Of a DNA stretch of 8,654 nt, positions 1 through 6,852 are shown piece by piece. The position numbers and the translations under genes were made by a program. The stretch's first letter is position 1. Each line of letters begins with the position of its first letter. Source of the DNA: Oscillospiraceae bacterium (lineage in GTDB: Bacteria > Bacillota > Clostridia > Oscillospirales > Acutalibacteraceae); NCBI GenBank assembly GCA_031273775.1, contig JAISRF010000218.1, positions 1 through 8,654 of the forward strand, read 5' to 3'. The notes beneath the pieces were generated by a model. That model ran no database searches. It saw only the letters and a list, made by a program, of their open reading frames with translations, and had not been told where the DNA came from.

Positions 1-1
1 C

Positions 2-1162
2 AAAAATCCCATTTTGGGCGTGCTGGCGGGAATGCTGGTCACGACGGTGGTTCAAAGTTCCTCGGCGAGCGTTGCGATTTTGCAAACGCTGGCCATGCAG
101 GGGATTGTCGATTACCGCACCTCCATGTTCGTTTTGTTCGGGCAGAATATCGGCACCTGCGTCACCGCGCTTTTGGCAAGCCTGGGTACAAATAAAAACG
201 CTAAACGCGCCGCCGTTATCCACCTGCTGTTCAACTTAATCGGCACCGTCATTTTCGTGATGCTGATTTGGGTCAGCATGTCGGCGGGAATGCCGTTTTT
301 CTCCGATTTCATTGAAAGTCTCACGGACAATCCCTCAGTGCGGATTGCTCTAACCCACCTGGTCTTCAACGTTACCACCACTGTCATGTTGTTCCCGTTC
401 GGAAATCTGCTGGTGAAGCTCTCCGGTAAAATCGTGCCGGGGCAAGACAAGGATTCAGGTGAGATGAAGCTGAAATATTTGGACGACAACACGCTGAAAA
501 CCCCCATGATTGCCGCCGCTCAGGTTCTGCGCGAGGTCATACGGATGGCCGATACGGTAAAGGCAAATCTGGAAACCTCGCTTCGGGCGCTGGGTACGCA
601 TAACCAGGAACTGGCCAGGGAGGTTTATGCCCGCGAAAAGCTTATCAATTTTTTGAACCACGCAATCACAGCTTATCTGGTGAAAATCAACACACTGGAT
701 TTAGAGCCGCGCGATGTCCGCATGGTGAGCGCGCTATACCACGTGATTAATGATTTGGAGCGCATCGGCGACCACGCTGAGAACATCGCAGATGACGTTA
801 TCCACTGCCTGACCTACCGCTTCGAGCTTATGCCCGATCAGCTGGAAGAAATCAACCGCATGGGCAAAGACGCAACGGAGATGTTCGATTTGGCGCTGGA
901 TATGTTCGGGCGGCAGAAATATGAGCAGTCCAAAGCGGACGAAATTGAAGTAAAGGAAAAACAGGTGGACGAAACGAAGTTGCGGCTGCGGCGCAGGAAT
1001 ATAGAGGGACTGACCGCGGGGGAATACAGCGCGGAACAGGGCGTTGTGTTTGTGCGGGTGGTATCCAATTTAGAGCGTGTCGCCGACCATGCCACCAACA
1101 TCGCTTATTCGCTGAATGAACACGACCATCCGCTTGACCCGTATACAAAAGCGTCCATATAA
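2..1162 (+). CDS. Na+/phosphate cotransporter with C-terminal PhoU domain (5' truncated)
   Basis: This is the C-terminal 386 residues of a Na/Pi cotransporter family protein; the reading frame is open from base 2, so the gene starts before the window. It should import phosphate with sodium across the cytoplasmic membrane. The visible membrane part carries the second family repeat: VVQSSSASV near residue 18, then GQNIGTCVTALLASLG and NKNAKRAA, followed by hydrophobic helices ending in VMLFPFGNLL near residue 140. Residues from about 160 to 375 form a PhoU-like helical domain with its two signature stretches, ERIGDHAENIADDV and ERVADHATNIAY, which in PhoU proteins bind metal and link phosphate uptake to signalling. 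About 170 N-terminal residues are probably missing, judging from usual family length. A sensor kinase gene follows after 33 bases, so the two are probably cotranscribed. Family assignment is firm; substrate is inferred from family. Confidence 0.93.
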   Translation, partial: KNPILGVLAGMLVTTVVQSSSASVAILQTLAMQGIVDYRTSMFVLFGQNIGTCVTALLASLGTNKNAKRAAVIHLLFNLIGTVIFVMLIWVSMSAGMPFFSDFIESLTDNPSVRIALTHLVFNVTTTVMLFPFGNLLVKLSGKIVPGQDKDSGEMKLKYLDDNTLKTPMIAAAQVLREVIRMADTVKANLETSLRALGTHNQELAREVYAREKLINFLNHAITAYLVKINTLDLEPRDVRMVSALYHVINDLERIGDHAENIADDVIHCLTYRFELMPDQLEEINRMGKDATEMFDLALDMFGRQKYEQSKADEIEVKEKQVDETKLRLRRRNIEGLTAGEYSAEQGVVFVRVVSNLERVADHATNIAYSLNEHDHPLDPYTKASI

Positions 1163-1180
1163 CAAGCGCGTCTATGAATC

Positions 1181-1187
1181 AGGGAGG
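1181..1187 (+). promoter_or_regulatory. Ribosome binding site of the sensor kinase gene
   Basis: AGGGAGG lies 8 bases before ATG 1196 and only 5 bases before the in-frame TTG 1193. The spacing favours ATG 1196 as the start of the kinase. Confidence 0.75.
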
Positions 1188-1195
1188 CTGAGTTG

Positions 1196-2887
1196 ATGAA
1201 AAAAGCCATTTATTACCGGCTGGTGATTCTGACCTTTGCGGCCATACTCATTTGCAGCCTGATATCCGCTATGCTTTACGCCGTCTACACCCAAAATCAG
1301 GCAAAGGAATGGCTGACCAAACTAACTTTATCGACGGCGGAAAATTATAAATATAACCGTGACGTTTACGCGTTATCCAAATCGGCGGGAAACAACCGCG
1401 TTACCATCGTCCGGCCTGACGGCACAGTGCTGGCGGATTCCGAAGCGGATGCCGGAAACATGGAAAACCACGCCAACCGGGAGGAAATAAAAAACGCCGA
1501 TTCCGGCAGCGTAACGATCGCCGTGAGAGCCAGCTCTACTTTGGGCGAAAGGTTTATCTACGCGTCTGTTAAAACAGAAGACGGGAATATTATACGGCTC
1601 GCGTATGGCTATTCCGGATTCCCCCAAAACCTGATCACTCAGATACCCGCCATCCTTACCGCCGTACTGGCCGCGTTTATTTTGTCCCTGTTTTTGGCAA
1701 GCAGGTTTACAAAATCGGTCATCAATCCCTTCGAAAAGGTGGTTGACGCGTTATCGGCGCGCGAATACGAAAAGCTCCCGGATTATAAAAGCCCGTATTA
1801 TGAAATTGACAAGATGATGAATACCCTGTTTGAGCTTTTGCAAAAAATAACCGATTCCAATACAAAGCTTCAAGGCGAGCGCGAAAAGGTTGATTATATT
1901 CTTTCCAACATGGCCGAAGGCTTTATTTTGTTAGACGGCGATATGAATATTCTGCTTTGCAACAACAGCGCGCGGGGATTTTTCTCCTGTAAAAACAATA
2001 TTGGCCTTGAAAGTATCTATCATTTAACAAGGAATCAGAGCATAATAAGCGCTGTCCGTTCGGCGCTTAATGACGGTCGTTCCTCCATGTTCGATTTGAA
2101 ATTAAAGGAAGGCCTGATTGCCAATATATATATATCACCATCGATCACAACGGAATCCGAAACCGGCGCAACCATGCTCATCGTGGATATGACTGCCGAA
2201 AAGCAGTTAGAGCAGCAAAAACGTGATTTCTTTTCCAACGCCTCACACGAACTGAAAACACCAATTACATCCATTCTCGGTTTTTCTGAAATGCTGAACA
2301 AGGACATGGTGAAAAGTGAACGTGAAAGAACCGCAATCATGAGCCGGATCGAAACCGAAGCCAAAAGGATGTCAGAGCTGATTGGCGATATATTAACCAT
2401 CTCAAAGCTGGAATCAAACGGCGCGCGGCGTGAATACACGGACGTTAATTTCAGCGAGGTTATCCGGGAGGCAGTAAGCGCTGTTTCGCCGGTTTATGAC
2501 GGCACCGCCATTGAAATAAATATGGATCTGGATCAAATTTTTTATCGAGCGGATCAACGGCAGATATATGAGCTTTGCGTCAACTTAATCGAAAACGCCG
2601 TCAAGTACAACAAGCCGGACGGAAAAGTCACTATCTCTTTAAAAGCCGAAAAAAATCATGCTGTCCTCACTGTAGAGGACACCGGTATCGGCATCCCGCC
2701 CGAATATCAGGCAAGAGTTTTTGAACGGTTTTTCAGAGTGGATTACGGCAGAGACAAAAAAATAGGCGGAACCGGTCTGGGGTTGTCTATCGTAAAACAC
2801 ATTGTGAATATTTACGGCGGAAAGATCACTTTACAAAGTAACCGGGATGGCGGCACGGTAATTACGGTTTCGTTACCGTACTTCTGA
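1196..2887 (+). CDS. Sensor histidine kinase, PhoR/WalK type
   Basis: A 563-residue membrane-bound histidine kinase. ATG 1196 is chosen over TTG 1193 because of ribosome-site spacing. Domain order: transmembrane helix at about 8-30; an extracytoplasmic PAS/Cache-like sensor at about 32-148 containing RVTIVRPDGTVLADSE and MENHANREEI; a second helix at about 150-170; a HAMP-like linker to about 225; a cytoplasmic PAS domain at about 230-335 starting YILSNMAEGFILLDGD; then HisKA and HATPase_c. The phospho-acceptor is His351 in SNASHELKTPITS. The ATP-binding lid has the N box around Asn467 (LIENAVKYN), the G1 box from Asp495 (DTGIGIP), the F box (FERFFRVD) and the G2 box near Gly525 (GTGLGLSIVKHI). 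All catalytic motifs look intact. It follows a PhoU-tailed phosphate transporter, suggesting phosphate or envelope-stress signalling. The cognate response regulator is not in this window. Calling it phoR would be a guess, so no symbol is given. Confidence 0.93.
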   Translation: MKKAIYYRLVILTFAAILICSLISAMLYAVYTQNQAKEWLTKLTLSTAENYKYNRDVYALSKSAGNNRVTIVRPDGTVLADSEADAGNMENHANREEIKNADSGSVTIAVRASSTLGERFIYASVKTEDGNIIRLAYGYSGFPQNLITQIPAILTAVLAAFILSLFLASRFTKSVINPFEKVVDALSAREYEKLPDYKSPYYEIDKMMNTLFELLQKITDSNTKLQGEREKVDYILSNMAEGFILLDGDMNILLCNNSARGFFSCKNNIGLESIYHLTRNQSIISAVRSALNDGRSSMFDLKLKEGLIANIYISPSITTESETGATMLIVDMTAEKQLEQQKRDFFSNASHELKTPITSILGFSEMLNKDMVKSERERTAIMSRIETEAKRMSELIGDILTISKLESNGARREYTDVNFSEVIREAVSAVSPVYDGTAIEINMDLDQIFYRADQRQIYELCVNLIENAVKYNKPDGKVTISLKAEKNHAVLTVEDTGIGIPPEYQARVFERFFRVDYGRDKKIGGTGLGLSIVKHIVNIYGGKITLQSNRDGGTVITVSLPYF

Positions 2888-2966
2888 AATGTCGGAAACA
2901 TTGCGCCGCACACTGCGCGAAACTCAAATTAACCGGTGAATACAGGTTCATAAATGGGGTTGTCAG

Positions 2967-4028
2967 TTGAAATTTCGTTCATTCACCCTCGCTTTAACTC
3001 TGCTCACGCTGTTTTCCGGCTGCGCAAATCACATCCTTGAACCGGAGGAGGGTTCCTCGTCGGTCAGCGTGGAATCGGAGGCAGAGGACATATCCTCGAA
3101 AAGCACAGAAACTTCATCGGAGGAAGAAAGCTCACTTGAGGATGCTTCCTCCCGGGTCGCCGCGCCATCTTCAGTTGCACAGTCGAAAGCGCCTTCATCG
3201 GCATCAAAGGCGGCTTCATCAGCCGCTTTCACGCTTCCTGACCTGCCCGCCTCCGCCGTGGTAACCTCCGCCGTTTGCCCCCTTTACCGCAAGGCGGACA
3301 CCGCCTCCACGCTGGACACGCAGGCGCTGTACAATCAGCCTGTGACCGTAAAATTCAAATCCGGTTCGTTCCTTTACGTCACGGTAACGGACGGCTACAC
3401 CGGTTATATAAAAGAAAACCACGTGACCTATTCCACCGCAAGTCTTGCGGGTGACAGGCACGTTGTTGTGACGAAAACCATGGCAAACATCGCGGACGGC
3501 AGCGGCGCTGAACGCCAGGCGCCCATGGGAGCTGAATTGTACGGACGGTTTTTGGAGGACGGACGGTTCGAAGCCAACCTGCCCACCGGAGGTACTGGCT
3601 CCGTTTCCGCCGCGGACATCAAGGAAATCGCCGGCGAAAAAGCGCAGTGGGGCGGCGACGGCAACAAAATTGCGGAAACAGCGAAGCTTTTCACGGGCGC
3701 GAAATATCTCTGGGGCGGAGTGAGCATAAACGGCATAGACTGTTCCGGCCTGACCTATATTTCCTACCGCATGAACGGGATCACTCTTCCCCGTGACGCC
3801 GAGCCTCAGTCGAAAGAGGGAAAGAAAATATCTTTTGATGAGGCGCTCCCCGGAGATTTGGTATTTTTCAGCAAAAACACTGACAAAAAAGGCATTTCGC
3901 ACACCGGTATATATGTCGGCGACGGAAAATTTATCCATTCCTCCGTCGCCAACAGCGGTCTGGGCATTAACGCCCTGAGTGAAGAATACTACACATCGCG
4001 ATTAGTGTCCATCCGCCGGTATTACTGA
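2967..4028 (+). CDS. Lipoprotein SH3 / NlpC-P60 (C40) cell-wall hydrolase
   Basis: A 353-residue exported peptidoglycan endopeptidase of the C40 family, expected to cut stem peptides in the wall. TTG 2967 gives a proper lipoprotein signal peptide: basic MKFR, a hydrophobic core, and a lipobox FSGC with lipidated Cys19. A weak GGGG ribosome site lies 7 bases upstream. Residues 29-87 are a low-complexity Ser/Ala linker, acidic in its first half, that probably spans the wall. Two SH3-like segments follow (about 98-155 and 162-222), then NlpC/P60 from about 230. The catalytic Cys259 is in GIDCSG, His312 in ISHTGIYVG and the third polar residue His324 in FIHSS, so the enzyme looks active. It lies 79 bases after the kinase gene on the same strand with no terminator seen between, so cotranscription is possible. 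Its stop abuts the stop of a gene on the other strand. Confidence 0.92.
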   Translation: MKFRSFTLALTLLTLFSGCANHILEPEEGSSSVSVESEAEDISSKSTETSSEEESSLEDASSRVAAPSSVAQSKAPSSASKAASSAAFTLPDLPASAVVTSAVCPLYRKADTASTLDTQALYNQPVTVKFKSGSFLYVTVTDGYTGYIKENHVTYSTASLAGDRHVVVTKTMANIADGSGAERQAPMGAELYGRFLEDGRFEANLPTGGTGSVSAADIKEIAGEKAQWGGDGNKIAETAKLFTGAKYLWGGVSINGIDCSGLTYISYRMNGITLPRDAEPQSKEGKKISFDEALPGDLVFFSKNTDKKGISHTGIYVGDGKFIHSSVANSGLGINALSEEYYTSRLVSIRRYY

Positions 4029-4310
4029 TTATTCATCACTTTTCAGGTCGTATTTTGCAATCACATCGGAAATCAGCGCAAGCGCAATCCCCCCTGCAAA
4101 AAGCCCCATTCCGCTTTGAGCGCAGGCTTTCGCAGCTTCGTCAATCAGCGCGGCGCTATGGGTTCCGCCGCCGAATTCTCCCAAAATCAGCGCAAGCAAC
4201 AGTAAAACACACGCGATTTCCGCAAAAAATGCCAGCACATGAGCGGAGAATCCGCACAGTCCGTTCACATATTCCGCCGCTTGCCGGCAGCAATTTTTTA
4301 CTTTTTGCAT
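4029..4310 (-). CDS. Small two-helix membrane protein, unrecognised
   Basis: A 93-residue protein I do not recognise. It has a short basic start with a Cys pair (residues 7-8), a strongly hydrophobic stretch at about 25-44 (core CVLLLLALIL), a polar middle with GGGTHSAALIDEAAKA, and a second, weaker hydrophobic segment at about 68-83. This predicts a small integral membrane protein with two helices; there are five cysteines in all. Support for it being a real gene: ATG start, AAAGGGG ten bases upstream, and a plausible extended -10 promoter at 4365-4393. The + strand frame across the same stretch is rich in Arg, Gln and Ser and reads like a shadow. The gene runs convergently into the hydrolase gene with no base between the stops, and divergently from the isomerase-like gene. 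Function unknown. Confidence 0.62.
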   Translation of the reverse strand: MQKVKNCCRQAAEYVNGLCGFSAHVLAFFAEIACVLLLLALILGEFGGGTHSAALIDEAAKACAQSGMGLFAGGIALALISDVIAKYDLKSDE

Positions 4311-4364
4311 TATGTATTTGCCCCTTTAAATTTTTATGTTTTCGCGCTTTTCGGTGACAATGAC

Positions 4365-4393
4365 AGCATATCAGCTTTTACCGCCGTATTCAA
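4365..4393 (-). promoter_or_regulatory. Sigma-A-type extended -10 promoter for the small membrane protein
   Basis: Read on the - strand, TTGAAT (4393-4388) and TATGCT (4370-4365) are separated by exactly 17 bases, and TGA directly precedes the -10 box, making the extended TGn motif. Each hexamer matches consensus at 4 of 6 positions. Transcription would start near 4358, leaving about 48 bases of leader before ATG 4310. This is inferred by eye only. Confidence 0.45.
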
Positions 4394-4428
4394 CCGCTAC
4401 ATTGCTGGAAAATAAGGAAGAGATTGGG

Positions 4429-4443
4429 ATGTTGATAATATGA
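4429..4443 (+). other. Possible four-codon leader ORF (MLII) coupled to the isomerase gene
   Basis: AAGGAAGAG at about 4414-4422 is a good ribosome site for ATG 4429, which opens ATG TTG ATA ATA TGA. Its stop overlaps ATG 4440 of the next gene as ATGA, the usual arrangement for translational coupling. The same ribosome site is about 20 bases from ATG 4440, too far for ordinary direct use, although a GGG 11 bases before ATG 4440 could serve weakly. It may be chance. Confidence 0.3.
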
Positions 4444-5225
4444 GTATAGGGATCTCGACTTCCTGCTTTTACCCGCTTGTAACCGAACAGGCGCTGGCGG
4501 AGCTCTTGAAAAACAACGTAAAAACAACGGAAATTTTCTTTAATTCCCGCTGTGAGCTGGAACCGGCCTTTATTGGCGGGCTGGTTGAATTATTGTCACA
4601 AACCGGCGGTAAAGTAACGGCGATTCACCCGTTCACCTCCGGTTATGAGCCTTATTTACTGTTTTCCCGTTATGAACGCCGGTTTTCGGACGGGCTGGAG
4701 TTGTACCGCCGGTATTTTGAGGCTGCGGCGGCGCTTAACGCGAAGTATGTCATTCTCCACGGGGACAAGGCGCTTTCAGAGATTGAAGACAGCATGTTTT
4801 TTGAGCGCGTCAACACACTGTGCGAAGCTTCCAAGCCTTTTGGCGTACAGGTTTTGCAGGAAAACGTAAATAAATTTCGCGGAGAGACACCCGCGTTCCT
4901 GCGCAGTTACCGGCACGCGCTCGGCGATAACGCGGAGTTTGTGTTTGATGTGAAGCAAGCTGTGCGGGCAGGGTACGACCCATTTGAAATCCTGGACGCC
5001 ATGGGCAAAAAGATCCGCCATGTCCACCTTAGCGACCACAGCGGTAAAAATGATTGCCTGTTGCCCGGGCAGGGCGAGTTTGATTTTCGCCGGTTGTTTG
5101 GCCGTCTGAAAGCCTTTGACTACAGCGGCGATTTGGTACTGGAAGTGTACCGAGAAGCGTTTTCGAAAACGGAGGAAATTTTGCAATCAGCGGACATGCT
5201 GCGACATTTAACAGACCTGTCTTAA
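4440..5225 (+). CDS. Sugar phosphate isomerase/epimerase-like TIM-barrel enzyme
   Basis: A 261-residue soluble protein of the xylose isomerase-like TIM-barrel superfamily (AP endonuclease 2 / sugar isomerase-epimerase group). Metal-site candidates fall at the expected strand ends: Glu31 (TTEIFFN), His63 (AIHPF), His107 (ILHGD), Glu141 (LQENV), Asp170 (FVFDVKQA), His194 and His196 (HVHLSDH) and Glu235 (LVLEVY). The Glu141-Asp170-His196-Glu235 set resembles the metal tetrad of ketose 3-epimerases and inosose isomerases. Where endonuclease IV has a histidine three residues after the equivalent Asp, this protein has Gln173, which argues against a DNA repair role. The substrate cannot be read from sequence. 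ATG 4440 fits the start of the fold (SIGISTSCFYP), but its own ribosome site is weak. The gene is monocistronic here, divergent from the small membrane protein gene and convergent with the ATPase-nuclease gene 16 bases away. Confidence 0.85.
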   Translation: MSIGISTSCFYPLVTEQALAELLKNNVKTTEIFFNSRCELEPAFIGGLVELLSQTGGKVTAIHPFTSGYEPYLLFSRYERRFSDGLELYRRYFEAAAALNAKYVILHGDKALSEIEDSMFFERVNTLCEASKPFGVQVLQENVNKFRGETPAFLRSYRHALGDNAEFVFDVKQAVRAGYDPFEILDAMGKKIRHVHLSDHSGKNDCLLPGQGEFDFRRLFGRLKAFDYSGDLVLEVYREAFSKTEEILQSADMLRHLTDLS

Positions 5226-5229
5226 CGCG

Positions 5230-5239
5230 CTCCGCGGAG
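5230..5239. other. Palindrome CTCCGCGGAG between two convergent genes
   Basis: A perfect 10-base palindrome sits in the 16-base gap between two tail-to-tail genes. It has no loop and no T-run on either side, so it does not look like a rho-independent terminator. It may be a chance feature or a protein site. Confidence 0.3.
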
Positions 5240-5241
5240 AC

Positions 5242-6804
5242 CTATACCATCACGTCAAATATCCGTTTGCCGTTGAACCGCACCCATTCGGCTTTTTGCG
5301 TTTTGTCTCTTTTGCGGAAGTCGAATGTGAGTAAATACCCTTCGTTCTCGTTTTTGGCATCCAGGTAATTCCAAAGTTGCGCGTACGCATCGCTATGTAG
5401 CTTTTCGCCGCGCCAAAGCTTCAACTCTACAATAAACTGATCTTCTCCGTAATCTACCACCAAGTCCATACGCAAGGCATTACGGGTTCCGGGTTCAATA
5501 TGGCAAAACCCTTTCCCGTTAATAAACGCTTTCAAATACGTCAAAAACAAAAGCCGTCCGTTACGTTCCGAAAATTTCAGTTCCCGCTCATCAAACATTT
5601 CGTAATAATGCCGCCCGAACTTTTCAAGGCACAGCTGCATATTCAACCTGCCGTTTTCTATCACCTGCGAGCTGACAACCACGCTGGCTGTTTTTGTTTT
5701 GACTTTTAGGTCAACCACAAAGTAATCCAGTATATATTGTTCAAACACCTCGTTTGCAACCGCTGTTTTGCCGTTGTAATTGACCAAAATCCCATACATA
5801 GCGCCCAACTCAATTTCAGACTGCGAGGGAGAAAACGGAATATCTTCACCGCCAATCAGGATTTGATAGACTAAATCACGCAGTTTCGGATTATTTTTGA
5901 GGTTTTTAATCACATCGTCAAGCAGTGTACTTCTTTCGCTGAGCAGTAACTTCACCGCCTGCTTAATGCCTTTAACAGACCAGTCTTTACTCAAGTCTTC
6001 ATCAATTGTTTTACACAATTTGGACACCAGAAACGGGTAACCGTTGGTGTAACGGTAAAGCTCTTCCGATATTTTGCGGGCGTCCATGCCAGTGTGATAA
6101 TCACTCTCGTACTCATTGAGCATGGCGAAAATTTCCGCGGGGTTAAACGACATATCCACTTTGAAATCCGCGGCGATATTCCACGGCGAATTGAAAACAC
6201 GTTCGCCTCTGGCGTTAAGGATTTCTTCTCCCGTGATTCTGCGCCGTAAGTTCTTTATATCCGACACTCCAGCCAGAATCACACTCCGAAAAGTACAGTC
6301 ATCTCCATCGTTTCGACGGAGATATTTGTCACGCAACAACCCCAAAAAGTTTAAAAACACCTGGTTATCGGCGGTTTTGTCAATCTCGTCAATCATCATT
6401 ACAACCGGTTTTGAACTTTTCTCACAAAAAGATGTGACGCGTTTTCCGAGTTGCTTCATGTCCCGAGGAATATCGGCAGTCCATAAAGATATTAACTCTC
6501 CGTCCGCTCCTGTTGCTTCAAGCGCTTCACAGATGTTATCGGCGAACATTGCGCAAAAATTTTTATCAGAAGCAAACGGCTCATCACCGACTCCTTCAAA
6601 GCTTGTTTTAATCACAAGATATTTATCCGATAATTTTCTGCGCAGAGATGAAAACGTAGTAGTTTTGCCGTACTGGCGCGCCCGGTTGATGGTAAAATAC
6701 AGTCCCTCGTCCACCATGGCGGAAATTTGGCTGATTTTTTTCGATGTGTCCGCCATATAATGCATATGCGGCACACACAAACCGGTTATATTGAATTTAT
6801 GCAT
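5242..6804 (-). CDS. AAA-ATPase-like / PD-(D/E)XK nuclease-fold protein
   Basis: A 520-residue protein of the AAA-ATPase_like plus PDDEXK_9 (DUF1703) architecture, common in Clostridia and Bacteroidota, often in several copies per genome, with no settled function. ATG 6804 is chosen because GGAGG lies 8 bases upstream; a GTG at 6837 would add 11 residues without a clear site. The N-terminal P-loop is the family variant INRARQYGKTTT with Lys47 and Thr48. Walker B is VVMMIDEID with Asp139-Glu140. A helical middle includes YRYTNGYPFLVSKLC. The C-terminal nuclease core has Asp447 (MDLVVDYG), Glu460 and Lys462 (IVELKLWRG) and Gln476 (AYAQLWNYL), so both active sites look intact. It follows nrnA by 48 bases with no terminator, apparently the last gene of the infB operon. 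By eye it is more AT-rich than its upstream neighbours, which would fit acquisition. Proposed roles such as mobile-element or defence functions are speculation. Confidence 0.88.
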   Translation of the reverse strand: MHKFNITGLCVPHMHYMADTSKKISQISAMVDEGLYFTINRARQYGKTTTFSSLRRKLSDKYLVIKTSFEGVGDEPFASDKNFCAMFADNICEALEATGADGELISLWTADIPRDMKQLGKRVTSFCEKSSKPVVMMIDEIDKTADNQVFLNFLGLLRDKYLRRNDGDDCTFRSVILAGVSDIKNLRRRITGEEILNARGERVFNSPWNIAADFKVDMSFNPAEIFAMLNEYESDYHTGMDARKISEELYRYTNGYPFLVSKLCKTIDEDLSKDWSVKGIKQAVKLLLSERSTLLDDVIKNLKNNPKLRDLVYQILIGGEDIPFSPSQSEIELGAMYGILVNYNGKTAVANEVFEQYILDYFVVDLKVKTKTASVVVSSQVIENGRLNMQLCLEKFGRHYYEMFDERELKFSERNGRLLFLTYLKAFINGKGFCHIEPGTRNALRMDLVVDYGEDQFIVELKLWRGEKLHSDAYAQLWNYLDAKNENEGYLLTFDFRKRDKTQKAEWVRFNGKRIFDVMV

Positions 6805-6812
6805 TTTCCGCG

Positions 6813-6817
6813 CCTCC
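6813..6817 (-). promoter_or_regulatory. Ribosome binding site of the ATPase-nuclease gene
   Basis: GGAGG read on the - strand, 8 bases before ATG 6804. It decides this start over the GTG at 6837. Confidence 0.75.
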
Positions 6818-6852
6818 AAATCAGAACCCGTATTCACCTACTAAGCATTATG

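Noticed and set aside
2122..2136. A short AT dinucleotide run inside the kinase gene
   Set aside because: It simply encodes Asn-Ile-Tyr-Ile in the PAS domain and is too short to be notable.
2888..2966. A terminator or promoter between the kinase and hydrolase genes
   Set aside because: Only a weak AACC/GGTT pairing is present, with no stable stem, no T-run and no convincing -35/-10 pair.
3219..3938. A 239-codon open frame on the - strand opposite the C40 hydrolase
   Set aside because: It lies wholly inside a gene with intact signal peptide, SH3 and catalytic motifs; its product is low-complexity and matches no family I know.
4055..4357. A 100-codon + strand frame over the small membrane protein
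   Set aside because: Composition is dominated by Arg, Gln, Ser and Pro as in shadow frames, while the - strand frame has a promoter, ribosome site and membrane helices.
4354..4403. A + strand promoter for the isomerase gene (GTGACA or ATGACA as -35)
   Set aside because: The -35-like boxes are good, but no acceptable -10 box lies 16-18 bases downstream.
5226..5241. A terminator between the isomerase and ATPase-nuclease genes
   Set aside because: The palindrome CTCCGCGGAG has no loop and no T-run on either strand.
6116..6760. A 214-codon open frame on the + strand opposite the ATPase-nuclease
   Set aside because: It is the shadow of a gene with clear Walker A and B motifs; no ribosome site or recognisable domain.
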